Positions 1 to 7,788 of a DNA stretch of 64,000 nucleotides are shown one piece after another. Position numbers and translations under genes: made by a program. Under the pieces are notes generated by a model, which saw nothing but the letters and a program-made list of their open reading frames with translations, was not told the origin of the DNA and did not search any database. The first letter of the stretch is position 1. Every line of letters starts with the position of its first letter. Source of the stretch: Rhodoblastus acidophilus (lineage in GTDB: Bacteria > Pseudomonadota > Alphaproteobacteria > Rhizobiales > Beijerinckiaceae); assembly GCF_025961575.1 (NCBI RefSeq), contig NZ_JAOQNX010000009.1:106714-170713 (forward strand), written 5' to 3'.

Positions 1-658
1 GCCTGCGCCCCCCGCTTCGTCGATTGACCCGGTTCCTTCACCAACCCCGCCTCCCGCCTGACGAGGTGTGTTCGTCACGCCGCGCGGTTCAAGATAACGA
101 GGCGCCGAGGCAAATCAATTCGGAAGACCAAGGACTCCCCGGGCGCTAACGTCGCGGGGGTCGGGCGGCGGCGCGTTCTCCCCGGAACCGCCGGCAAACC
201 GAGCTTTTTCCGCGGACGTTTCCGCGCGGACGTTCGGTCATAGGTTTGACCAAGATCAGAACGCCGCGCCGGCCCCTGCGGCCTCTCCCGGCCACAATTG
301 ATTCGATAGAATGGGGCGCAAAAGTGTTAACACTCTCTTAACAACTGTGTGTGGCCGCCGAATCACTGTCAATATGCTGATTCCGGGTCGTGGCGAAAAG
401 ACGGTTAAATTTGTAACAGGGCCGTAAGAAAGTTTGATTTGGTTTGACAGGGGGGCGCGGTTACCTTCTAGACGTGGCGCAGCGCATTGCGCCGCCGCCG
501 CTCCAGAGCGACCGGGCCGCAAGGGCTCGCGCAGGCTGGGGCCGATGAGAAAAAGTCCGGCGCGCCACCTTCGGGATCAGTGTCCCCCAAAAATGTGGCG
601 ATAGCCGGTCAAAAGCGGAACGCTCCCGCGAATCTGGCGGGGCGAAAAAAAGATCGGG
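1..658. other. Gene-free leader region upstream of lpxC
   Basis: I see no convincing gene in this stretch. In many alphaproteobacteria ftsZ lies just upstream of lpxC, so this may be the ftsZ-lpxC spacer, but nothing recognisable as the end of ftsZ is visible. The stretch at 300-450 is less GC-rich than the rest and holds a candidate promoter. Confidence 0.6.
444..471 (+). promoter_or_regulatory. Candidate lpxC promoter
   Basis: A TTGACA hexamer at 444-449 is followed after 16 bases by TTCTAG at 466-471, a plausible -35/-10 pair that would give an lpxC leader of roughly 180 bases. The -35 is a perfect match and the -10 is weak. This is pattern matching only. Confidence 0.35.
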
Positions 659-1609
659 ATGCGAATGAAGTCGACCCAACAGACCACGCTTCGGAACCGC
701 GTCGTCGTCTCCGGAGGCATCGGGGTTCACTCGGGCAAGCCCGTCCGCCTCGTCCTCAACCCCGCCGAAGCCAATGTCGGCCTCGTGTTCCAGCGCACCG
801 GCCTCGCCAATGGCGCCAGCCGCCGGATCGAAGCCCGCCACACCAAGGTCACCATGACCGACCTGTGCACGGTGATCGGCGAAGAGGGCAAAAATCTCGT
901 CGCCACCATCGAACATCTGGTCGCCGCGCTGCGCGGATTGAATGTCGACAATTGCCTGATCGAAGTCGACGGCCCGGAAACCCCGATCATGGACGGCTCC
1001 GCCGCCGCTTTCGTCGAAGCCATCGACAGCGTCGGCCTCACCACCCTGGAAGCGCCCCGCCGCTTCATCAAGATTCTCAAAAAGGTCCGAATCGAGCACG
1101 GCCGCGGCTATTCCGAACTGCGCCCCGCCGACGAAGGTTTTCGGCTCGATGTCGAAATCGATTTCGACAATCCGGTGATCGGCCGCCAGCGCAAAATTCT
1201 CGACCTGGAGCCGCAGGCCTTCCGCCGCGAACTCGCCCGCGCCCGCACCTTCGGTTTCCTCTCCGACGTGGAAAAACTCACCAAAATGGGTTTTGCCCTC
1301 GGCGCCTCCCTGGAAAATTCCGTCGGCATCGACGGCGACCGCATCCTCAACCCCGAGGGTCTGCGCTATGCCGACGAATTCGTCCGGCACAAGATGCTCG
1401 ACGCGGTCGGCGATCTGGCGCTGGCCGGCGCGCCGCTGATCGGCGCCTACCAGTCCTATTGCGGCGGCCACAAGATGAATGTCGCCGTGCTCGACGCCCT
1501 GTTCGCCGACAAAAGCGCCTGGCGTTTCGTCGAGGCCCCGGTTCCTCAGAATCGCGAAGGCGCCCGCGCCGACCTGCGCGCCCCCGCCTTCCTGCCGGAA
1601 CGCAACTGA
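659..1609 (+). CDS. lpxC: UDP-3-O-acyl-N-acetylglucosamine deacetylase LpxC
   Basis: LpxC is the zinc-dependent, committed deacetylase of lipid A synthesis and acts in the cytoplasm. The 316-residue product has the usual family length. Visible signatures are TIEHLVAAL (zinc His), HKMLDAVGDLALAG (zinc His and Asp) and YCGGHKMN near the C terminus (catalytic His). ATG 659 and ATG 665 are both possible starts, neither with a strong ribosome binding site. A good hairpin terminator follows the stop. The order lpxC-bamD-recN is standard in Rhizobiales. Confidence 0.97.
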   Translation: MRMKSTQQTTLRNRVVVSGGIGVHSGKPVRLVLNPAEANVGLVFQRTGLANGASRRIEARHTKVTMTDLCTVIGEEGKNLVATIEHLVAALRGLNVDNCLIEVDGPETPIMDGSAAAFVEAIDSVGLTTLEAPRRFIKILKKVRIEHGRGYSELRPADEGFRLDVEIDFDNPVIGRQRKILDLEPQAFRRELARARTFGFLSDVEKLTKMGFALGASLENSVGIDGDRILNPEGLRYADEFVRHKMLDAVGDLALAGAPLIGAYQSYCGGHKMNVAVLDALFADKSAWRFVEAPVPQNREGARADLRAPAFLPERN

Positions 1610-1628
1610 AGCTTTTTCGCTCCACAGC

Positions 1629-1658
1629 AAAGGCGCCGCCGCAAGGCCGGCGCCTTTT
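1629..1658 (+). terminator. Intrinsic terminator after lpxC
   Basis: AAAGGCGCC (1629-1637) pairs with GGCGCCTTT (1649-1657) and ends in TTTT. It lies 20 bases after the lpxC stop, which suggests that bamD has its own promoter. Confidence 0.75.
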
Positions 1659-1806
1659 GCATGCCGTCCTCATTCCTGAAGACGAGGACGCGCGGCGCGA
1701 CTTAAATTCGCCGTAAAAGCCCGGCTTTTGTGGCAGCGCGCCGCTATAGCCTCACGGCGCGACATCCGTTACAAGCGCCAAGACCGCCAAACCTGTCCAG
1801 AGCCTC

Positions 1807-2670
1807 ATGATGAACCGCAACAGCGAATACGGCCCGAAACTTCTTGTGGCGCTTGCCGCGCTGGCCCTGTCGGGCGCGCCCGCCCTCGCCTTTTCGCTGG
1901 ACGACCTCAATCCGTTCGGTCCCTCCAAATACGAGCAAAAAGTCGATCCGCAGGTTCCCGCCGACCATTTCTACAACGAGGGCCTGACCAAGCTGGACAA
2001 GGGCGATTACGAAGGGGCGGCGAAAAAATTCGGCGAATTGCAGAAGAAGCATCCGTTCACCCAGCATGCGCGCAAGGCGCTGCTGATGGAGGTCTACGCC
2101 AATTATCGCGACGGCAAGGCCACCGACACCACCACCGCCGCCGACCGCTATCTCACGCTCTATCCCACCTCGCCCGAAGCCGCCTATGTCACCTATCTCG
2201 CGGGCCAGGTTCTGTTCGAAAACATGCCCGACATCCATCGCGACCAGGGCAACATGGTCCGGGCGATGAAATATTTCCAGGCCGTGGTGGAGAAATATCC
2301 GAAATCCGAATATGCCGCGGACGCCCGCTACAAGCTGCAGGTGGCGCGCGACCAGCTCGCCGCCTATGAGCTGAACGTCGGCCGATTCTACATGAAAAAG
2401 GAAAATTACGCGGCCGCGATCAACCGTTTCCGCGAGGTCCTGTTCAAGTATCAGACCACGCGTGAGGCCGAGGAGGCGCTGGAGCGTCTGACCGAATGCT
2501 ATCTGGCCATCGGCGTCACCCATGAGGCGCAGACCGCCGCCGCCGTGCTCGGCGCGAATTATCCGAACTCGCCGTTCTACCAGGATGCGTTCGACCGGCT
2601 GAAGGGCCAGGGCCTGTCGCCGAAGGAGAGCCAGGACTCCTGGATCTCCAAGCTTTTCCGCAGCAGCTGA
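1807..2670 (+). CDS. bamD: Outer membrane assembly protein BamD (ComL family)
   Basis: BamD is the TPR scaffold of the BAM complex that inserts beta-barrel proteins into the outer membrane. The 287-residue protein has a signal peptide (hydrophobic stretch about residues 11-29, ending APALA) and then five TPR-like repeats, including FYNEGLTKLDKGDYEGAAKK. Unlike classical BamD, no Cys is visible at the signal cleavage region, so lipidation is not supported by the sequence. ATG 1807 and ATG 1810 are adjacent. The neighbours lpxC and recN fit the conserved order. Confidence 0.92.
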   Translation: MMNRNSEYGPKLLVALAALALSGAPALAFSLDDLNPFGPSKYEQKVDPQVPADHFYNEGLTKLDKGDYEGAAKKFGELQKKHPFTQHARKALLMEVYANYRDGKATDTTTAADRYLTLYPTSPEAAYVTYLAGQVLFENMPDIHRDQGNMVRAMKYFQAVVEKYPKSEYAADARYKLQVARDQLAAYELNVGRFYMKKENYAAAINRFREVLFKYQTTREAEEALERLTECYLAIGVTHEAQTAAAVLGANYPNSPFYQDAFDRLKGQGLSPKESQDSWISKLFRSS

Positions 2671-2732
2671 TCGTTTCTTGAATTCGCGCGGCGTTTTTGC
2701 GAGAAACACGTTCAACGCTGCGGAACACCAAC

Positions 2733-4403
2733 ATGCTCGTCCAGCTCGCGATCCGCGACATCGTCCTGATTGACCGGCTGGAGCTGGAGTTCGCCGCCGG
2801 CATGACCGTGCTCACCGGCGAAACCGGCGCAGGCAAAAGCATCCTGCTCGACGCCTTTTCGCTGGCGCTCGGCGGACGCGGCGACGGCGCCCTGGTGCGC
2901 GCCGGACAGCCGCAAGGGCAGATCACCGCCGTGTTCGATCTGGCCATCGACCACCCCGCCCGCCAGATCGCCGCGGAACAGGAGATTTTGGTCGACGGCG
3001 ACCTGATCCTGCGCCGCCTGCAACTCGCCGATGGCCGCAGCCGCGCCTATGTCAACGACCAGCCGGTTTCCGTGCAGGTTTTGCGCGCGATTGGACGTGA
3101 GCTGGTGGAGATCCACGGCCAGCACGACGACCGGGCGCTGGCCGATCCCGCTTTGCACCGCAGGCTGGTCGATGCGTTTGGCGGGCTCGAGCCCTTGGCC
3201 GAATCGACGCGCTCGGCCCATGTGCAATGGCGCCACGCCGAACGGCTGCTGCAGGATGAGCGGGAAAAGATCGAGCTGGCGCGCAAGGAAGCCGATTACC
3301 TCCGCCATTCCTTCGACGAACTGTCAAAACTGCGCCCGGAGCCGGGCGAAGAGGAAAAACTCGCCGGCGAGCGCATCGCCATGCAGCAGGCCGAAAAAGT
3401 TTTTGGCGAGTTGCGCGACGCCCAGGACACGGTGTCGGGCGACGGTTCGCCGCTCGCCCAGCTTTCGGGCGTGCTGCGCCGGCTCGACCGCCGCCAGCCC
3501 CAGGCGCCGGCGCTGATCGATCCCTGCCTTCAGGCGCTCGACGCCGCGCTCAACGCCCTCGACCATGCGCAGCAGGTTTTGGATCAGGCGCTGCGCGACG
3601 CGCGATTCGATCCGCGCGAGCTGGAGCGGGTGGAGGAGCGGCTGTTTGCGCTGCGCGCCGCCGCCCGTAAATATGGCGCGCCCGTCGAAAGCCTTTCGGT
3701 CCTGGCGCAAAAGATCGCCGACGATCTCGCCGCACTCGACGCCGGGGAAACCCGTCTGAAACAATTGGAGGCGGAGCGCGAGGCGACGGAAGCCGCATTC
3801 CGCAAAAGCTGCGCGGCGCTGAGCAAGGCGCGCAAGAAGGCGGCGTCCGAGCTGGACAAGGCGGTCAACGCCGAACTGCCGCCATTAAAACTGGCGGACG
3901 CGAAATTTTCGACCGAGATCACCTTGGACGAGGCCAGCGCCAGTGCCGATGGGGCCGAAAAACTCGAGTTCTGGGTGCAAACAAATCCCGGCGCCCGCCC
4001 CGGCCCGATGATGAAAGTGGCGTCGGGCGGCGAGCTGTCGCGGTTCATGCTGGCGTTAAAGGTGGTTTTGGCGGATCGGGGCTCGGCGCCGACCCTGGTG
4101 TTCGACGAGATCGATTCGGGCGCGGGCGGCGCGGTGGCCGACGCCATCGGCCAAAGGCTGGCGCGACTGGCGCAGCGGGTGCAGGTTTTGACCGTGACCC
4201 ACGCGCCGCAGGTGGCGGCGCGGGCGGAAAAACACCTGCGGATTTCCAAACACCTCGCCGACAAGGGCGCGCGGGCGGCGACCAGCGTGGCGCCGCTGGA
4301 GGACCGTCACCGGCTGGAGGAAATCGCGCGCATGCTGTCGGGGGCGAAAATCACCGATGAGGCGCGAGCGGCGGCGGCGCGGCTGATGGACGGTACAGAG
4401 TAA
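2733..4403 (+). CDS. recN: DNA repair protein RecN
   Basis: RecN is an SMC-like ATPase that acts early in recombinational repair of double-strand breaks. The product is 556 residues when started at ATG 2733, which begins MLVQLAIRDIVLIDRL as in other RecN proteins; an upstream TTG at 2697 is open but less likely. It has Walker A GETGAGKS about residues 31-38, a long coiled-coil middle, and a C-terminal head with the LVFDEIDSG Walker B/D-loop. It follows bamD by 62 bases. ligA, which often comes next in relatives, is absent here. Confidence 0.96.
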   Translation: MLVQLAIRDIVLIDRLELEFAAGMTVLTGETGAGKSILLDAFSLALGGRGDGALVRAGQPQGQITAVFDLAIDHPARQIAAEQEILVDGDLILRRLQLADGRSRAYVNDQPVSVQVLRAIGRELVEIHGQHDDRALADPALHRRLVDAFGGLEPLAESTRSAHVQWRHAERLLQDEREKIELARKEADYLRHSFDELSKLRPEPGEEEKLAGERIAMQQAEKVFGELRDAQDTVSGDGSPLAQLSGVLRRLDRRQPQAPALIDPCLQALDAALNALDHAQQVLDQALRDARFDPRELERVEERLFALRAAARKYGAPVESLSVLAQKIADDLAALDAGETRLKQLEAEREATEAAFRKSCAALSKARKKAASELDKAVNAELPPLKLADAKFSTEITLDEASASADGAEKLEFWVQTNPGARPGPMMKVASGGELSRFMLALKVVLADRGSAPTLVFDEIDSGAGGAVADAIGQRLARLAQRVQVLTVTHAPQVAARAEKHLRISKHLADKGARAATSVAPLEDRHRLEEIARMLSGAKITDEARAAAARLMDGTE

Positions 4404-4427
4404 GCGCGTTGAAGCCGCCGCGGGAAA

Positions 4428-4456
4428 GTATTACCTTCTTGGAATGGAGGTAATAC
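4428..4456 (+). promoter_or_regulatory. Perfect inverted repeat over the antitoxin ribosome binding site
   Basis: GTATTACCT (4428-4436) and AGGTAATAC (4448-4456) form a perfect 9-bp inverted repeat with an 11-base spacer. The right arm contains most of the GGAGG ribosome binding site (4446-4450) of the next gene. It may be the operator for autorepression by the antitoxin, or an RNA hairpin hiding the binding site. Antitoxins of the AbrB class commonly bind such repeats. Confidence 0.6.
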
Positions 4457-4458
4457 CC

Positions 4459-4725
4459 ATGGCGACGACGGTCACGGTCAAGGGTCAGGTCACGCTGCCG
4501 AAAGCGGTCCGCGACGCCGCCGGCATCAAGCCTGGAGACCGCGTGGAAGTGCGCGCCGCGCCCGGCGGCGGCATTCTGATCGAGCGGGAACAACAGGCGC
4601 CGGCTGATGTCGATGCGTTCCGTCGCCAGTTGCAGGAGGTCGCGCGCCGACAGCCTTTTCGCGGCGGGCCGCTGACCGGCATGACAAGCGATGAAATCAT
4701 GCAATTGCTGCGTGGCGAGGAATGA
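4459..4725 (+). CDS. AbrB/MazE-type antitoxin (VapB-like)
   Basis: This 88-residue protein carries an N-terminal swapped-hairpin AbrB DNA-binding domain (TVKGQVTLPKAVRDAAGIKPGDRVEV), as in VapB/MazE antitoxins. ATG 4459 is chosen because GGAGG at 4446-4450 sits 8 bases upstream. The C-terminal half (QLQEVARRQPFRGGPLTG) is the expected toxin-binding tail. Its stop overlaps the start of the PIN-domain remnant by four bases (ATGA), the usual coupling in toxin-antitoxin pairs. The antitoxin looks intact although its toxin is broken. Confidence 0.88.
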   Translation: MATTVTVKGQVTLPKAVRDAAGIKPGDRVEVRAAPGGGILIEREQQAPADVDAFRRQLQEVARRQPFRGGPLTGMTSDEIMQLLRGEE

Positions 4726-4867
4726 TTCTCGTCGACACCAATATCCTCATCGACATTTTTCAGAACGACGCCGTCTGGGCGGAAAAATCCATGGAAGCCA
4801 TGGCGCAGGCGGCGGCGCGCGTTATCGCAAGTATTTTCCCGACGTGCGCTTATTGAAGCCGGAATGA
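4722..4867 (+). pseudogene. PIN-domain toxin (VapC) remnant with a large internal deletion
   Basis: Translation from ATG 4722 gives MILVDTNILIDIFQND, the typical first strand of a PIN RNase with its first catalytic Asp. After about 33 residues the frame ends at 4856 (44 codons in total). In another frame the same DNA reads RYRKYFPDVRLLKPE and stops at 4865-4867, which closely resembles the C-terminal end of VapC proteins. The two ends of a toxin gene of about 130 codons are therefore joined, with roughly 85-95 codons missing and the frame lost near 4820-4830. The remaining acidic catalytic residues are gone, so the product cannot be a working RNase. Confidence 0.8.
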
Positions 4868-4902
4868 TCTCGCCAATGCCGCCGCTCCGGCGAGCGGGAC
4901 CT

Positions 4903-4934
4903 CGTGGATGCCCGCGACAAGCGCGGGCATGACG
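4903..4934 (+). repeat. REP-like 32-bp palindrome, single copy
   Basis: This copy reads cgtggatgcccgcgacaagc and ends in gcgggcatgacg. It is an inverted repeat of the family CGTGG-ATGsCCGsGACAAGCsCGGsCAT-GACG found ten times in the window. It lies between the toxin remnant and the convergent hydrolase gene. Confidence 0.8.
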
Positions 4935-4958
4935 TCTCAAGGCGGAATGGCGTCGCGC

Positions 4959-5786
4959 TCAAAAAGCCCAGTAGGCGCGGGCGTGGGGCGCGCCGTACCA
5001 CAGCGCCAGTCCGAACAGCACCGTGCGGATATTGAAAACGCTGAACAGATCGAGCCAGCTCCGGGCCGGCGCGGGCTCGCTCGCCGCGCCCTCGACATAA
5101 TGGCCGGCGCGTAGCCAGGGCAGCCAAAAGGTTCGACAGAATTCGGCGTTGAGGAAATCGCAATGCGACAGGCCGGCATGGCGCCGGTCGCGGACCCAGG
5201 GTTTGCGAAAACCGTTCGCGCCCGCGGAGCCATAGCCGAAGGTGACGGCCTCCGCCACCGCGGGCCAGATGTCGCGCGCGCCGATGTCGTTGATCAGCGG
5301 CCCGTTGAAACGGGTTTTGTGATCGTCCCAGCAAAAACTCGACGGCGTCACGCCGCCGCAGAAAATGATCCGGTCGAAGGTGAGGTCCGCGCATTCGCGC
5401 AAGACATGGGCGAACACATAGGCGCCAAAGCTGTGGGCGATCACCGAGACCGGGACGGCGCTCTCGCCGACGATCTCGCGGATTTGCGCCTTGGCCTGTT
5501 CGATGGCGCGGCGGCGAAAGCGCCCGACCGGCGCCAGGAACCGGAACAGGTCGACATAGCCGTAATTGGCGAGATGGGCGACCAGGCCCTCACTGCGCAA
5601 GGTCGCTTCGATCTCAGGGCGCCAAAGGGTGTTGGAGCGGATGCCGTGAATGAGAATGACGACGGGCGGCTCCTCCGGCGAACGGTCGCGCATGACCGGC
5701 GCCGAGCACGGAAACGTTGTCCCGCTCCCCGCGAATTTCTCAGACTGGACGATGTGTTGCGGCAAGGGGCGCTCGTCGAAATTCAT
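4959..5786 (-). CDS. Alpha/beta hydrolase family protein
   Basis: The 275-residue protein has an alpha/beta hydrolase core: ILIHGIRSN (HG oxyanion region) about residues 44-52, a Ser nucleophile in AHSFGAY, and a His in LSHCDF near residue 225 as a possible catalytic base. The C-terminal 30 residues are hydrophobic (FNIRTVLFGLALWYGA) and may touch or cross the membrane. No substrate can be inferred. It stands alone, convergent to the toxin-antitoxin locus, with a 175-base gap to ettA on the other side. Confidence 0.75.
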   Translation of the reverse strand: MNFDERPLPQHIVQSEKFAGSGTTFPCSAPVMRDRSPEEPPVVILIHGIRSNTLWRPEIEATLRSEGLVAHLANYGYVDLFRFLAPVGRFRRRAIEQAKAQIREIVGESAVPVSVIAHSFGAYVFAHVLRECADLTFDRIIFCGGVTPSSFCWDDHKTRFNGPLINDIGARDIWPAVAEAVTFGYGSAGANGFRKPWVRDRRHAGLSHCDFLNAEFCRTFWLPWLRAGHYVEGAASEPAPARSWLDLFSVFNIRTVLFGLALWYGAPHARAYWAF

Positions 5787-5881
5787 TGATCTGCATCAAT
5801 ATGACGGGAGAAAGGGTTGCGTTCAAGTCTCGCCGCGCAATCGTCGCGGCCGAGGCGATCCAGCCTGCGAGGCGCCGAGTC

Positions 5882-5912
5882 GTGGATTGCTTCGCTCCGC
5901 TCGCAATGACGG
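5882..5912. repeat. Short dispersed repeat (gtggattgcttcgctccgct type)
   Basis: The stretch gtggattgcttcgctccgct followed by cgcaatgacg matches, from memory, a short palindromic repeat common between genes in many Rhizobiales genomes. Only one copy is visible here. Confidence 0.5.
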
Positions 5913-5925
5913 CGGAGAGAGCAAA

Positions 5926-5952
5926 GAAAAGGCCGGGCAAATCGCCCGGCCT
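5926..5952 (-). terminator. Intrinsic terminator of ettA
   Basis: Read on the minus strand, GGCCGGGC and GCCCGGCC form an 8-bp stem with a short loop (5931-5951), followed by a T-rich tract (plus-strand AAAA at 5927-5930). It lies about 10 bases past the ettA stop. Confidence 0.85.
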
Positions 5953-5961
5953 CGAAAACAA

Positions 5962-7614
5962 TCAGCGGCTGAATTTCTTGTACTTTAGCCGGTGCGGGAT
6001 GACGCTGTCCACGCCCAGGCGGCGCTTCTTGTCTTCCTCGTAATCGGCGAAATTGCCTTCGAACCACTCCACATGGCTGTCGCCTTCGAAGGCCAGCATG
6101 TGCGTGGCGATGCGGTCGAGGAAGAAGCGATCATGCGAGATGATCACCGCGCAGCCCGCGTACTCTTCCAAGGCCTCTTCCAGCGCGCGCAGCGTGTCGA
6201 CGTCGAGGTCGTTGGTCGGTTCGTCGAGCAGCAGGACGTTGGCGCCCTTCTTCAGCATTTTCGCCAGATGCACGCGGTTGCGCTCGCCGCCCGAGAGCAT
6301 GCCCACCTTCTTCTGCTGGTCGGCGCCCTTGAAATTGAAGGTCGAGCAATAGCCGCGCGAATTGATCTCGCGCTTGCCGAGATAGATCACGTCATTGCCG
6401 CCGGAAATCTCTTCCCAGACGGTCTTCTTGTCGTCCAGCGCGTCGCGCGACTGGTCGACATAGCCGAGCTGCACGCTCTCGCCGATCTCGATCGCGCCGC
6501 CATCGGGCTTTTCCTGGCCGGTGATCATGCGGAACAAAGTGGTTTTACCCGCGCCGTTCGGGCCGATCACGCCGACAATGCCGCCCGGCGGCAGTTTGAA
6601 GGAGAGATCGTCGATGAGCAGCTTATCGGCGAACGCCTTGTTCAAATTCTTGAACTCGATGACATTCTGGCCAAGACGCTCGGCGACGGGAATGATGATT
6701 TCGGCCGTGCCCGGCGCCTTGTCGTTCTGCTTGGCGACCAGCTCCTCATAGCGCTGGATACGCGCCTTGGACTTGGCCTGGCGCGCCTTGGGGCTGGAGG
6801 AAATCCACGAGCTTTCCGCCTCGATGGCGCGCTGGCGCGCCTCGTCTTCGCGGCCTTCCTGGGCCAGACGCTTCTGCTTCTGCACCAGCCAGGACGAGTA
6901 ATTGCCCTCGTAGGGAATGCCGCGGCCGCGATCCAGCTCGAGAATCCAGCTGGTGACATTGTCAAGGAAGTAACGGTCATGGGTGACGATCAGGATCGCG
7001 CCGGGATATTCGCGCAAATGGCCTTCCAGCCAGTTCACCGTCTCGGCGTCCAGATGGTTGGTCGGTTCGTCGAGCAGCAGCAATTCCGGCTGCTCCAGCA
7101 GCAGCTTGCACAAGGCCACGCGGCGGCGCTCGCCGCCCGACAGTTTCGACACTTCCCAATCGTCGGGCGGGCAGCCCAGGGCGTCCATGGCCTGGTCGAC
7201 CTGGCTGTCGAGGTCCCACAGGTTTTTGGCTTCGATCTCGTCCTGGAGACGGGTCATTTCGTCCGCCGTCTCGTCCGAATAATTCATGGCGAGATCGTTG
7301 TAGCGATCCAGAATGTCCTTCTTTTCCTTGACGCCGAGCATGACGTTGCCGCGCACGTCGAGGCTGTCGTCGAGCTTGGGCTCCTGCGGCAGGTAGCCGA
7401 CGCGCGCGCCCTCCGCCACCCAGGCCTCGCCATTATAATCCTTGTCCATGCCGGCCATGATCTTCAGCAGGGTGGATTTACCCGCGCCGTTGACGCCGAG
7501 CACGCCGATCTTGGCGTCGGGGTAGAAGGAGAGATGGACATTGTCCAAGACCTTCTTGCCGCCCGGCCAAGCCTTGGACAGCCCCTGCATGTGATAAATG
7601 AATTGCCGCGCCAT
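5962..7614 (-). CDS. ettA: Energy-dependent translational throttle protein EttA (ABC-F)
   Basis: EttA is a ribosome-associated ABC-F ATPase that gates entry into elongation according to ATP/ADP level. The 550-residue product starts [14 protein letters not shown] at 7614, as in other EttA proteins. It has two ABC cassettes: Walker [12 protein letters not shown] and signature [12 protein letters not shown] in the first, [11 protein letters not shown] and [13 protein letters not shown] in the second, each followed by LLLDEPTN. The linker between cassettes is the ribosome-binding arm. There are no transmembrane segments. It appears monocistronic with its own terminator. Confidence 0.96.
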   Translation of the reverse strand: MARQFIYHMQGLSKAWPGGKKVLDNVHLSFYPDAKIGVLGVNGAGKSTLLKIMAGMDKDYNGEAWVAEGARVGYLPQEPKLDDSLDVRGNVMLGVKEKKDILDRYNDLAMNYSDETADEMTRLQDEIEAKNLWDLDSQVDQAMDALGCPPDDWEVSKLSGGERRRVALCKLLLEQPELLLLDEPTNHLDAETVNWLEGHLREYPGAILIVTHDRYFLDNVTSWILELDRGRGIPYEGNYSSWLVQKQKRLAQEGREDEARQRAIEAESSWISSSPKARQAKSKARIQRYEELVAKQNDKAPGTAEIIIPVAERLGQNVIEFKNLNKAFADKLLIDDLSFKLPPGGIVGVIGPNGAGKTTLFRMITGQEKPDGGAIEIGESVQLGYVDQSRDALDDKKTVWEEISGGNDVIYLGKREINSRGYCSTFNFKGADQQKKVGMLSGGERNRVHLAKMLKKGANVLLLDEPTNDLDVDTLRALEEALEEYAGCAVIISHDRFFLDRIATHMLAFEGDSHVEWFEGNFADYEEDKKRRLGVDSVIPHRLKYKKFSR

Positions 7615-7788
7615 ATTGGTTCCCTGTCGCCGGTTTTTCCGGTGTTTGCTGGGTCGATCTTGTAGCGGCGGGGCCGGCTGGACGCAAAGGGGAATATGGG
7701 GATGAACGCGTTTCCCCGGCATCGGCGCCTTAATTCTCGCCGCGCTTTGCGTTAAGGAAAATCGAGCCGCTCGCCAGCCGGAGCCCGC

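Noticed and set aside
461..1630. Long open frames on both strands antisense to or out of frame with lpxC
   Set aside because: The LpxC frame has all family motifs; the others are GC-rich shadows without recognisable features.
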